In this document: positions 26,309 to 34,405 of the stretch, piece after piece
How the letters are laid out: each line of letters begins with the position of its first letter
Numbering within the stretch: position 1 is the stretch's first letter
Source of the DNA: Hippea sp. KM1
Lineage (GTDB): Bacteria > Campylobacterota_A > Desulfurellia > Desulfurellales > Hippeaceae
Direction: 5' to 3'
DNA: 64,000 nt
Assembly: GCF_000526195.1 (NCBI RefSeq)
Contig: NZ_JAFP01000001.1
Location: 656,001 to 720,000, forward strand
Made by a program: the position numbers and the translations under genes
Notes under the pieces: model-generated
What the model was told of the DNA's origin: nothing
The model's input: only the letters and a program-made list of their open reading frames with translations
The model's database searches: none

Positions 26309-28891
26309 TTATCTGTTAATCAGGTAATCCTCATCTATGTGGCTCATCGTTGATTTGAGGTTCTTTGCCCATTTTATGATCTCTTTTAGCTTTCTTGTGC
26401 GGGAGGGTGAGTATTTGTCCATATACATATTTTTGTCTGCCTCTCTCATCAGGTCATCTGCCTTTCTGAATTGACCATTTTGGATGGCGTATCCGATAGA
26501 GGCGCTGATGATGATCTCTGAGACCTCATTATTGCTTGCTATCCTTGCCTTGATCCTCTCTATAAACGCCCTCACCCCGTTTTCGTTTGTGTTTGGCATT
26601 ATAACGGCAAATTCATCGCCGCCGATTCTTGCTGCTATATCGCTGCCCCTTGTTGATGTGGATAGTATCTCTGCCATCTTCATGATTAGCTTATCGCCTA
26701 TCTCATGGCCGAGCAGGTCGTTGGCTATCTTTAAGCCGTTTAGGTCTATTATTACCAGTGCAAGCGGATAGTGCCTTCTGTTGAATAGCCTTTTAATTTC
26801 CTCTTCAAAGAAGTGCCTGTTGTATAGGCCTGTTAGGGTATCGTGCAGGCTCAAATACTCCAACTGCTTGTTTTTCAGATACCTCTGTGTTATGTCGTTG
26901 AACGATATGATTAATACCGGTTCTGAATCTATCTTGATTTTTGCGACATGCACATCAAACCACCTGCTTTTGCCGTCGGCTGTTATGATATTGGTCTCGC
27001 AACCATCGCAGTCCTCTCTTCCCTTTACAACCTTCAGGAACCGTATCTTTAGTGATTCCGGTATCTTTAGCCTCTGTATGGTGAACTCCTCGTTTTCTTC
27101 GAAGCAGAGCAGCTTCTTTGCCAGGTGGTTGTAATATTTGATGTTGCCGTTTTTATCCATGACTATAATGCCGGTTTTTATCTTGTCTATGAACTGTTGC
27201 AGTTGGTGTTTGTGTTTCTCTATAGCCCTGTATAGGCATACCATCTGGGTTATGTTTCTGAAGATGCAGACGCTTCTGTTCTTCTCTGGCGAATAGCTTA
27301 CCACCTCAACAAACACATCATTCTCATCTTCGTTTAGCTTTACGGTGGTGTGTAGGTTAAAGCCCCTATCCATGACCAGTTCAATGGCGTCTTTTAAGGT
27401 GTTGTATGTTTTAAGCACCTCCTGGGCTTTCTTGCCTATTAGGTTTTCGGATTTTGTTATGGCTTTGCAGTTCATGGCCGCATCATTTACATCCTCAACC
27501 GTTAATTCCCCACCGACCTTTTTTAAAACCACAACGCATTCGGGCATGTGTTTTAAAAGCAGGGAGTAGTTTTTCAAAAGCTCTTCGGTTTTCTTTTGAG
27601 CCTGGTGTAGCTTTTGTGCCGTTTCGTTGATGCTTTGAGCCATCTGTGAAAGCTCTTTTACTTTTATACTGCCAGGGTCTATCTTTGTATCCAATCCTTG
27701 ATTGGAGAAGAAGTTGAGTATGGTCTCTATATCTTTTTTGATCGGTTTGTATATAAACCTTAAGAATATCAACAGCCACAACAGATAACCTATGGCAAGC
27801 GCCGATATAAAGAATATAAACAACAGGCTCTTTATGCTGGATTTGGCCTCTTTCTTTATAATTGCCTCAAAATCTGGGAATACTGCCGTAAAGTTCCTTG
27901 GTGCGCATGAGCCTATGATCCAATTATACGGCTTGTAATAGTAAAGGTATGTAATCCTTTCTCTGAGCTGTTTGTTTTTATGATACGGCCAGATTAGTGT
28001 TGTTGTCAGATCACCCAGCTTTAGCAGCTTTTCAAGGCAGTCCTTCAAACACGGCTTTGAGTTTGTGTATGTTATGGACTTATCGTTGAGTTTTAGGCAT
28101 GTGTGGCCTTCAAAGGCCGGATCTGTATAGAATATAACCCTTCCTGCACATTCTCCTTTGAAGGAGAGTTCCATTATGAACAGGCTGGGGTTTTTGAAGT
28201 TTCCAAAGGATGTATTTAACTTCTTTAATGTCAGCTCTTTTGTCTCTTTTTCTAAATTCGTTATCATCTTGCCTGAGCCTATATACCACCCGTAAGGCTC
28301 AAACAGCTTTACAAAGGCTATCCTTAGCAGAGGCTTGCCGTTGTGCATGAATTTTCCCTTAACATACCCCTCTTTCTGTCTTTTTATGACATCTATCTCC
28401 TGCTGAACGGATTTTGAATATCGTTTATCCTTTAAGAGATTTTTTCCAATTAGGCTTTTCTGAGGACTTAGTATTTCCACCCCATTTAGGGAGGTTATAA
28501 AGTAATAGCTTTTACCGTTGTCAAACACTTGGAACATCAGGGAATCCTTTATCCTCTCCCTTATGCTTTCCTTTGACTCCTTCCCCTTGTATTTGTTGTA
28601 TATGTTCATTGCCACCTTGTATGCCCTGTATGTTCTGTCTTTTAGGGTTTTTAATACATTCTGATACGCCTTTTCCCTCTCTGAGTTTATCAGCTTTACC
28701 GCATCCCTTACCTCATATCGCTCAAGCCTTATCTCTCTCTTTAGGTGAACATCCTCGTTGAAGTAATGGATGGCCTTGTTTGTTGCATTTAGCAGAAAAT
28801 ACCCCCACCCGATAGAAACAATGACGGTTATAGAGATTATGCTTAGCATTATGAACACGCCTATCATGGAGGATAATTTAATCTGTTTCAC
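26309..28891 (-). CDS. Membrane diguanylate cyclase, double Cache-PAS-GGDEF
   Basis: This 860-residue sensor cyclase starts with a membrane helix (~10-32) and a long periplasmic region of two Cache-like modules (about 90-215 and 240-345). A second helix (~358-380), a HAMP-like linker, two PAS-like domains (about 440-555 and 565-685) and a C-terminal GGDEF domain follow. The active site is intact (GGDEF), with an RGSD I-site five residues upstream. The second Cache module contains five cysteines, which could form disulfides outside the membrane. Translation starts at GTG 28891, with AAGGAG about 13 bases upstream and a near-consensus promoter beyond. Confidence 0.9.
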   Translation of the reverse strand: MKQIKLSSMIGVFIMLSIISITVIVSIGWGYFLLNATNKAIHYFNEDVHLKREIRLERYEVRDAVKLINSEREKAYQNVLKTLKDRTYRAYKVAMNIYNKYKGKESKESIRERIKDSLMFQVFDNGKSYYFITSLNGVEILSPQKSLIGKNLLKDKRYSKSVQQEIDVIKRQKEGYVKGKFMHNGKPLLRIAFVKLFEPYGWYIGSGKMITNLEKETKELTLKKLNTSFGNFKNPSLFIMELSFKGECAGRVIFYTDPAFEGHTCLKLNDKSITYTNSKPCLKDCLEKLLKLGDLTTTLIWPYHKNKQLRERITYLYYYKPYNWIIGSCAPRNFTAVFPDFEAIIKKEAKSSIKSLLFIFFISALAIGYLLWLLIFLRFIYKPIKKDIETILNFFSNQGLDTKIDPGSIKVKELSQMAQSINETAQKLHQAQKKTEELLKNYSLLLKHMPECVVVLKKVGGELTVEDVNDAAMNCKAITKSENLIGKKAQEVLKTYNTLKDAIELVMDRGFNLHTTVKLNEDENDVFVEVVSYSPEKNRSVCIFRNITQMVCLYRAIEKHKHQLQQFIDKIKTGIIVMDKNGNIKYYNHLAKKLLCFEENEEFTIQRLKIPESLKIRFLKVVKGREDCDGCETNIITADGKSRWFDVHVAKIKIDSEPVLIISFNDITQRYLKNKQLEYLSLHDTLTGLYNRHFFEEEIKRLFNRRHYPLALVIIDLNGLKIANDLLGHEIGDKLIMKMAEILSTSTRGSDIAARIGGDEFAVIMPNTNENGVRAFIERIKARIASNNEVSEIIISASIGYAIQNGQFRKADDLMREADKNMYMDKYSPSRTRKLKEIIKWAKNLKSTMSHIDEDYLINR

Positions 28892-28924
28892 TTGCAGACT
28901 TGGCTCCTTTAGTTTACTCGGAGA

Positions 28925-28953
28925 ACTATAGTATTTTATTTTGCAATTGTCAA
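28925..28953 (-). promoter_or_regulatory. Sigma70 promoter of the double-Cache cyclase
   Basis: On the minus strand TTGACA (28953-28948) and TATAGT (28930-28925) are 17 bases apart, which is near consensus. The predicted start is close to 28918, giving a leader of about 27 bases. Confidence 0.75.
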
Positions 28954-29053
28954 AAGATAATTTTTCCTAATTCTTATACATGAAACAAAGGAACATATAT
29001 AATTGCTTCATTTATGAAACGCCTTTAACTTTTTGAAGTAATGCAGCTTTGGC

Positions 29054-29830
29054 TCACTGAATCTTTCTTGCAAATATGAGAAAAGCCGTATGCGCACTCA
29101 TGGTGTCATACGGCCTCAGCCTTTCCGGGTTTGTTTTCCAGTGGCGCTGCAGTATCTCGCTAACCTCAACATCTATCAGGGGCAGCCTTTCCATCTCCTT
29201 TAAAACCAGCGACACCTGGTTTGTCGTTGGCACTAAAACGCCTATGAGCCTGCCGCTTTTTAGGGGCTTTATGGCGTTTTCAAGGTAAAGCCAGGGTTCT
29301 TTGACATCTATAAAAACGGCATCCACATTCTCCTCATCGAACCCTTCTGCAATGTCTTTGTGCTTTACCTCTATCCTGTCGTGGAGGTTGAATCTCTTTA
29401 GGTTTTTAAGGGCGTTATCTATGAACTCCTGCCGCTTTTCATAGCTTATTAGTTTGCCTTGTCTGCCCACAATCTGGGCAAATACCGCACTCATGGCGCC
29501 GCTTCCAATGCCGGATTCTATTACCGTGTCGTTCGGTTTTATATCAAGCCTCAATGCGATGTATGCTGCATCCTTTGGATATACGATTTGCGTGAGCCTG
29601 TTGAGTTTTTTCATGATGAAATCATACAGCGTTGCAGGCAGGAGTATGTATTCATATCCTAAATGGGTCTTTATGCTTTTGCCAAAACCGGTATTGAGAA
29701 TCAGATCCTTTTCTATAATGCCGTTTGCCGTTGAGTATTTGTCAGGCAGTGTTGCAAGGTTTAATATGTGCTTTTTGTCTTTTTGTTTGTCATAGAGTAT
29801 GATAATGCTGTTTTGATTGGGTCTATTCAT
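29054..29830 (-). CDS. trmI: tRNA (adenine-58-N1)-methyltransferase TrmI
   Basis: This 258-residue SAM-dependent enzyme makes m1A58 in the T-loop of tRNA, a modification important for tRNA stability in thermophiles. The SAM-binding motif VIESGIGSGAMSAVFA is at about 98-113, after an N-terminal beta domain with the family's YPKDAAYIALRLDI segment. Motifs VDAVFIDVKEPWLYLENA and the C-terminal LQRHWKTNPERLRPYDTMSAHTAF region are typical of TrmI. It overlaps ade by 4 bases and ends the three-gene operon. Confidence 0.92.
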   Translation of the reverse strand: MNRPNQNSIIILYDKQKDKKHILNLATLPDKYSTANGIIEKDLILNTGFGKSIKTHLGYEYILLPATLYDFIMKKLNRLTQIVYPKDAAYIALRLDIKPNDTVIESGIGSGAMSAVFAQIVGRQGKLISYEKRQEFIDNALKNLKRFNLHDRIEVKHKDIAEGFDEENVDAVFIDVKEPWLYLENAIKPLKSGRLIGVLVPTTNQVSLVLKEMERLPLIDVEVSEILQRHWKTNPERLRPYDTMSAHTAFLIFARKIQ

Positions 29831-31446
29831 GGATTTTCCTCTATATAGCAGAATTTATCAACATCAAACAGGCCCTTGTCTGTCAGCTTGATGTGGGGTA
29901 TGACCTCAAGTGATAGAAACGACAGCATGCCAAGCGGATCATCCAGCCCGCAGCCAAGTTCCCTTGCGGCTTGTTTTAGGGCTATGACGGATTCTTTTAT
30001 GTTTTCGGGCTCATCGCTTGATACTATTCCGCCTATAGGCAGGGCAAGGCGTGTTATTTTATCGTTATTTACAACAACCTGTCCTCCCTGCATCTCTATT
30101 ATGGCTGAAACGGCCCTTTCTATCTCTTCATCCGAGGTGCCGACGGCCACTATGTTGTGGCAATCGTGGGCAAGCGATGTGGCCATAGCCCCCTTTTTTA
30201 GCAGAAACCCCTTAACAAAGCAGGCCGCTTTGTTGTTATGCCCGTATCGTTCTATTACAACAAGCTTTAGTATGTCGTCTTTTGTGTTGAACTCTTCCTC
30301 CTGATGCGCAATGGATAGCTTTTGTGTAATCAACGAACCGTTTTTTAGACCGATTGCTATCCCTTTGTGCTTTATTTTGGGCAGTTCTATAGGCGTTTTT
30401 ACCTTGATGGAGTTTAAAAACGCCTCGGGTGGACTGCTCTTTTTGTGGATGGATTTGTAAATTTTGCCGTTTGTAATCGATGTTTTTGGCATAAATTTCT
30501 CATCAAACAGGACAAGGTAAGCCCTTTTTCCCTCTTTTATCCCCAAAAATTCATCAAGCCCGTAATACTTCAGGCCATTAAACGATGCCACCTTAAGCGC
30601 CAAAGCAGGCTCAATGCCCAAGCTTATCGCCTTTCTTAGGTTGTAATCTATATGGCCCTTCTCTAAGATATCGCCCACCGATTTGTCGTCGCTGCAGAAG
30701 GCAACCCTGTCGGGGTATTCTTTGATTATTTTGTATGCCTCATTGGTTGAATGCTCACTGCTTCCCTCCCTTATGAATACAAAAAAGCCCAACTCTATCT
30801 TCTGTTTCAGCTCATCGTAATCATAGCTTTCATGGTCATCCTCAACGCCTGCCTCTTTGTATAGCTTAAGTGTTTGTGCATCTAAATGGGGCGCATGGCC
30901 GTTAACCCTTTTGTTGTGCATCCTGGCAAGCTCTATCATCTTTATGAATTTTTCATCCCTGTTTATAACACCCGGCACATTCATCAATTCGCCCAGCGAT
31001 ACAACCTCATCAAAGCCCAAGAAGTATTCCACATCGTCTGGGTCGATCCTGCCGCCGCTTGTGGCAAACCCTGTGGCAGGAACGCAGGAGGGGACGGCAA
31101 ACCTAAGCTGCATATCCACATCCCTTGCATCGTCTATGAAGAACTCAAGCCCCTTCCTGCCAAAGACATTGGCTATTTCGTGGCAATCGGCAACGGCAAA
31201 TAGCGTTCCCTTGTCAATAACCGCCTCGGCAAAGCCCTTAGGCGTTAAATGCGTGCTTTCTATGTGGCAATGGCAGTCTATAAGCCCTGTGGATAGATAA
31301 AGCCCCTCTGCATCGATGGCCTCTTTGGCCTTTATGGGCGTTGGGCTTATTTTTGCAATAAGGCCGTCTTTTATGCCTATGCTTAGTTTGTCGAATCTCA
31401 ATTTATCAAAATCGACAACCCATGCATTGTTTATGGCTAAGTCCAT
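29827..31446 (-). CDS. ade: Adenine deaminase
   Basis: This 539-residue amidohydrolase converts adenine to hypoxanthine and ammonia (purine salvage). The metal motif DCHCHIESTHLTP is at about 57-69, ADCHEIANVFG follows, and the C-terminal Adenine_deam_C domain with SLAHDCHNIVAVG is complete. The length is close to the bacterial Ade norm (~550-590). It lies between a metallo-hydrolase gene (8-base gap) and trmI (4-base overlap), so the three share a transcript. Confidence 0.94.
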   Translation of the reverse strand: MDLAINNAWVVDFDKLRFDKLSIGIKDGLIAKISPTPIKAKEAIDAEGLYLSTGLIDCHCHIESTHLTPKGFAEAVIDKGTLFAVADCHEIANVFGRKGLEFFIDDARDVDMQLRFAVPSCVPATGFATSGGRIDPDDVEYFLGFDEVVSLGELMNVPGVINRDEKFIKMIELARMHNKRVNGHAPHLDAQTLKLYKEAGVEDDHESYDYDELKQKIELGFFVFIREGSSEHSTNEAYKIIKEYPDRVAFCSDDKSVGDILEKGHIDYNLRKAISLGIEPALALKVASFNGLKYYGLDEFLGIKEGKRAYLVLFDEKFMPKTSITNGKIYKSIHKKSSPPEAFLNSIKVKTPIELPKIKHKGIAIGLKNGSLITQKLSIAHQEEEFNTKDDILKLVVIERYGHNNKAACFVKGFLLKKGAMATSLAHDCHNIVAVGTSDEEIERAVSAIIEMQGGQVVVNNDKITRLALPIGGIVSSDEPENIKESVIALKQAARELGCGLDDPLGMLSFLSLEVIPHIKLTDKGLFDVDKFCYIEENP

Positions 31447-31454
31447 TTTTTCCT

Positions 31455-32288
31455 CTATACCTCTAAAACGCTTCCTACGCCTGCGAAGAAGAACCTATCC
31501 TTTAATTTATTGTAAAGCTTGGCCGATACGGTTAGGCCTGTGCAGTGTGAGGCGCCGAGCTTTTGAATGTTGTATTTCTCTATAACCTCCAGTGTTGCGT
31601 TTATCTGCTCATCGTTTGCAAATCCTAAATGCGTTCCACCGATAACTGCGTATATCTCCTTTCTGCCGGTTTTGTTGATGAAGTGGTTTAGTATGTTAAC
31701 GATTCCTGCATGAGCGCAACCAAGAATCACGATTAACCCCTTGGATGTGTCAATTGCTAAGGAGAAATCATCCCAGATCTGATCCTGAACAAGCTCGCCG
31801 TTTTCCTTTTCCACCTTCATCTCTGCGTCTATCTTTTCAAAATCCGTTTTGCGCTCAACCTCACCGGAGGAGAAAATGCCCTTTTCTATCTCCCTAAACT
31901 CCTTCTCATAAACAAATTCAGCGCCTAAGCTTTCTAAGTATTTCTTATCAAACGGTATGCCTATGTATTTCTTTATGCCGCCCTTGAACCAGAACCTCTT
32001 TGAGAAGGCGTCCTTGTGGGTGTATACCTTTAGAGGGGATTTTATCTTTAACAGATCAACCATGCCGCCTGTGTGGTCGTAATGACCATGCGATAGGTAT
32101 AGGAATTTTATGCTGGATAGATCCTTCTTTAGCGCTATTGCGTTGTTTATCAAAGCCTTGCCCTGTCCTGTGTCGAATAGAAAGTTAAACTCCGGTGTCT
32201 CCACAAAAGCGGCAAAGCCGTGCTCTCCAATTACATCAAATGGCACAACGACGCTGTTTTCTGCCAGAACCGTAATTCTTACCTCCAT
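31455..32288 (-). CDS. Metallo-beta-lactamase-fold hydrolase
   Basis: This 277-residue protein of the metallo-beta-lactamase superfamily has HGHYDHTGG (HxHxDH metal site) at about 66-74, GCAHAGIVNIL and GGTHLGFA as further ligands, and a C-terminal SHCTG motif. The pattern fits the COG1237 group, which includes the archaeal beta-RFAP-synthase-associated and dihydropteroate-like proteins, whose reaction is unsettled. A GGGAGG ribosome site is present. Operon context with adenine deaminase hints at nucleotide metabolism, but no function should be assumed. Confidence 0.8.
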   Translation of the reverse strand: MEVRITVLAENSVVVPFDVIGEHGFAAFVETPEFNFLFDTGQGKALINNAIALKKDLSSIKFLYLSHGHYDHTGGMVDLLKIKSPLKVYTHKDAFSKRFWFKGGIKKYIGIPFDKKYLESLGAEFVYEKEFREIEKGIFSSGEVERKTDFEKIDAEMKVEKENGELVQDQIWDDFSLAIDTSKGLIVILGCAHAGIVNILNHFINKTGRKEIYAVIGGTHLGFANDEQINATLEVIEKYNIQKLGASHCTGLTVSAKLYNKLKDRFFFAGVGSVLEV

Positions 32289-32303
32289 AAGAAACCTCCC
32301 GTA

Positions 32304-32345
32304 AATTTTTTACAATTCTATAAGATTTTTTAATTTTTTACAATT
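32304..32345 (-). promoter_or_regulatory. Direct repeat around the metallo-hydrolase promoter
   Basis: The 14-mer AATTTTTTACAATT occurs at 32304-32317 and again at 32332-32345, 28 bases apart. On the minus strand a TATAGA box (32322-32317) lies between the copies and the upstream copy covers a TTGTAA-like -35, so the repeats may be an operator for the metallo-hydrolase-ade-trmI operon. Confidence 0.4.
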
Positions 32346-32808
32346 AGTTGCGCAAGAGCGATATGAGTATCTTGGGGTTTATGAGGGCGTCTAATGCATC
32401 GCATATCGAGTTAAACACAAGGTCTGCGTGCTGTATCAGCTTAGCGTTGCAGCCGTCTTTGTTTATTACGGCCAGCGACAGGCCTGCAACCTTGAACATC
32501 TCTATGTCGTTGTTGCCATTTCCTATCGCTATGCATTCTTCTGCACCTATCGATTCTAAGAATTCCCTTTTTTGTATGGATGTGTTCCGGTTTATGATTT
32601 TTAGCTTTATATTGAGGCTTGAAAGCTCCCTTTCTGCACTGCCCATCGTATCAGCGGTTAGTACAATGATTCTTTTAAATAGGTTTTTTAGCTGAGCTGT
32701 TTTTTCTTTAACGCAGGGGATAATTCTTGAGTGTTCTGAGAGCGTTCCGGTGTAATCCGATATGAGATAGTTAAAATTAAACCTCTTGCCGTCCACGGTA
32801 AAATTCAT
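32344..32808 (-). CDS. Stand-alone HAD protein resembling a soluble P-type ATPase catalytic domain
   Basis: This 154-residue protein looks like the catalytic P-domain of P-type ATPases without any membrane part. Motif I reads DYTGTL, like the DKTGT phosphorylation site, with threonine in place of the second aspartate of true phosphatases. The Mg site is GNGNNDIEM, like GDGxND. Related archaeal soluble proteins (MJ0968 type) have phosphatase activity. I chose ATG 32808; TTG 32844 would add 12 residues. Neither has a ribosome site. Role unknown. Confidence 0.72.
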   Translation of the reverse strand: MNFTVDGKRFNFNYLISDYTGTLSEHSRIIPCVKEKTAQLKNLFKRIIVLTADTMGSAERELSSLNIKLKIINRNTSIQKREFLESIGAEECIAIGNGNNDIEMFKVAGLSLAVINKDGCNAKLIQHADLVFNSICDALDALINPKILISLLRN

Positions 32809-32918
32809 GTTTTTATTTATACCGATGAAAGGCTTAAAAATCAACCCACTATAACTCTGGTTAAGGGCCTTTACTTTTGTAAGGGATAAAGTTTATTGTT
32901 AGTAAGATATTTAAACTG

Positions 32919-32947
32919 TTGACAAAAGTTAATAAAAGTGTTATAGA
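32919..32947 (+). promoter_or_regulatory. Strong sigma70 promoter of citrate synthase
   Basis: TTGACA (32919-32924) and TATAGA (32942-32947) are 17 bases apart. The predicted start is near 32954, giving a leader of about 78 bases that ends in a full AAGGAGG ribosome site (33019-33025) 7 bases before ATG. Confidence 0.85.
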
Positions 32948-32978
32948 TAGACACAGCGCAGCAAGAGGAGAACTTAAT

Positions 32979-32994
32979 AAGCCGTAAACGGCTT
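32979..32994 (+). other. Hairpin in the citrate synthase mRNA leader
   Basis: AAGCCG-TAAA-CGGCTT forms a compact 6-base-pair stem with a four-base loop about 25 bases into the predicted leader. No T-tract follows, so it is not a terminator; it could protect the 5' end of an abundant mRNA. Confidence 0.45.
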
Positions 32995-33032
32995 TATGTA
33001 AAGAAAAATTAATTTTTTAAGGAGGTTTAGCC

Positions 33033-34337
33033 ATGGGAATTAAGGAAAAGCTGTATGAGAAGATTCAGGCTCACAGACCGAGGATCACCAGACTCTACAA
33101 GGAGTTTGCAGACAAGGTTATCGATGAGGTAACCGTTTACAAGATCATCGCTGGTATGAGGGGCTTGAAGGCTCTCATTACAGACATCTCCTATCTGGAT
33201 CCTTATGAGGGAATTAGGTTTAGGGGTTATACAATCCCTGAAGTAATGGAGAAGTTGCCCAAGCCAGAGGGCGCAGAGATGCCCTATGTTGAGGGTCATT
33301 TCTATCTGTTGTTGACAGGCGAGTTGCCAACAGAGAAGGATGTTGAAGAGGTTTACACAGAGTGGAAGAAGAGGGAGCAGCTTCCTCAGTATGTAATTGA
33401 CATCTTGAGGGCTATGCCAAGGGATACTCACCCAATGACAATGTTTGCTGCTGGAATCCTTGCAATGCAGAGGGATTCCAAATTCGCTCAGTGGTATGCA
33501 TCCGGCCAGTTCAACAAGATGGATGCTTGGGAGTATATGTATGAAGATGTAATGGATCTTCTGCCAAAATTGCCACTATTGGGCGCTTACATCTATAGAA
33601 TGAAATATAAGGGCGATACACACATTCCAAGCGATCCGAATCTGGACTTCGGTGGTAACTTCGCCCATATGATGGGAATCGATAAGCCTTATGACGATGT
33701 TGCAAGGATGTACTTCATCCTGCACTCCGACCATGAGTCAGGAAATGTTTCCGCTCATACAACACACTTGGTAGCAAGTGCATTGTCCGACATCTATTAC
33801 TCCTATGCTGCTGGTATGTGCGGTCTTGCTGGTCCATTGCACGGCTTGGCCAACCAGGAGGTCTTGAGATGGATCCAGGGCGTAATGGAGAAGATGGGCG
33901 GCAAGATCCCAACAAAAGAGGAGATGGAGAAGTTCATCTGGGATACATTGAACAGCGGTCAGGTTGTTCCTGGATTCGGTCATGCAGTCTTGAGGAAGAC
34001 AGACCCAAGATACACAGCTCAGAGGGAGTTCGCTCTGAAGCACTTGCCAGACGATCCGATCTTCAAGTATGTAGACCTGATGTTCCAGGTTGTTCCTCCA
34101 ATCTTGCAGCAGCTTGGCAAAGTAAAGAACCCATGGCCAAATGTAGACGCACACTCCGGCTGCATCCAGTGGCATTACGGCGTAAGGGAGTACGACTTCT
34201 ACACAGTACTCTTCGGTATCGGAAGGGCCTTGGGTGTTACAGCAAACATCGTTTGGGACAGGGGTCTTGGCTATCAGATCGAGAGGCCAAAATCCATCAC
34301 AACAGACATGCTCGAGGAGCTTGCTGGAGCAAAATAA
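33033..34337 (+). CDS. gltA: Citrate synthase, mitochondrial-type (type I)
   Basis: This 434-residue citrate synthase resembles the eukaryotic/mitochondrial type. Catalytic residues are His270 (GPLHGLANQ), His317 (VPGFGHAVLRKTDPRY) and Asp372 (NVDAHSG). It condenses acetyl-CoA and oxaloacetate; in Desulfurella and Hippea the same enzyme is known to run backwards, cleaving citrate in the reversed oxidative TCA cycle when very abundant. Of about 28 isoleucines none uses ATA, though neighbours use ATA heavily, and TTC, AAC and CCA are favoured: the mark of extreme expression. The gene stands alone with its own promoter, perfect ribosome site and terminator. Confidence 0.96.
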   Translation: MGIKEKLYEKIQAHRPRITRLYKEFADKVIDEVTVYKIIAGMRGLKALITDISYLDPYEGIRFRGYTIPEVMEKLPKPEGAEMPYVEGHFYLLLTGELPTEKDVEEVYTEWKKREQLPQYVIDILRAMPRDTHPMTMFAAGILAMQRDSKFAQWYASGQFNKMDAWEYMYEDVMDLLPKLPLLGAYIYRMKYKGDTHIPSDPNLDFGGNFAHMMGIDKPYDDVARMYFILHSDHESGNVSAHTTHLVASALSDIYYSYAAGMCGLAGPLHGLANQEVLRWIQGVMEKMGGKIPTKEEMEKFIWDTLNSGQVVPGFGHAVLRKTDPRYTAQREFALKHLPDDPIFKYVDLMFQVVPPILQQLGKVKNPWPNVDAHSGCIQWHYGVREYDFYTVLFGIGRALGVTANIVWDRGLGYQIERPKSITTDMLEELAGAK

Positions 34338-34362
34338 TCCGGCTTGCAGCTTAAAAACAAAT

Positions 34363-34397
34363 GGGGGAGGGCTCGTTATGGGTCCTCCCTTTTTTTA
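34363..34397 (+). terminator. Intrinsic terminator of citrate synthase
   Basis: GGGAGG (34365-34370) pairs with CCTCCC (34384-34389) and is followed by eight T (34390-34397). It lies 28 bases after the stop codon and just before the PflX-like start. Confidence 0.88.
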
Positions 34398-34405
34398 TTG
34401 GCAGA

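Noticed and set aside
33738-34354. Long open frames over citrate synthase (minus 33738-34175, plus 33818-34354)
   Set aside because: They result from the strong codon bias of citrate synthase, which keeps stop codons out of other frames. The translations are rich in serine, arginine and histidine and resemble nothing.
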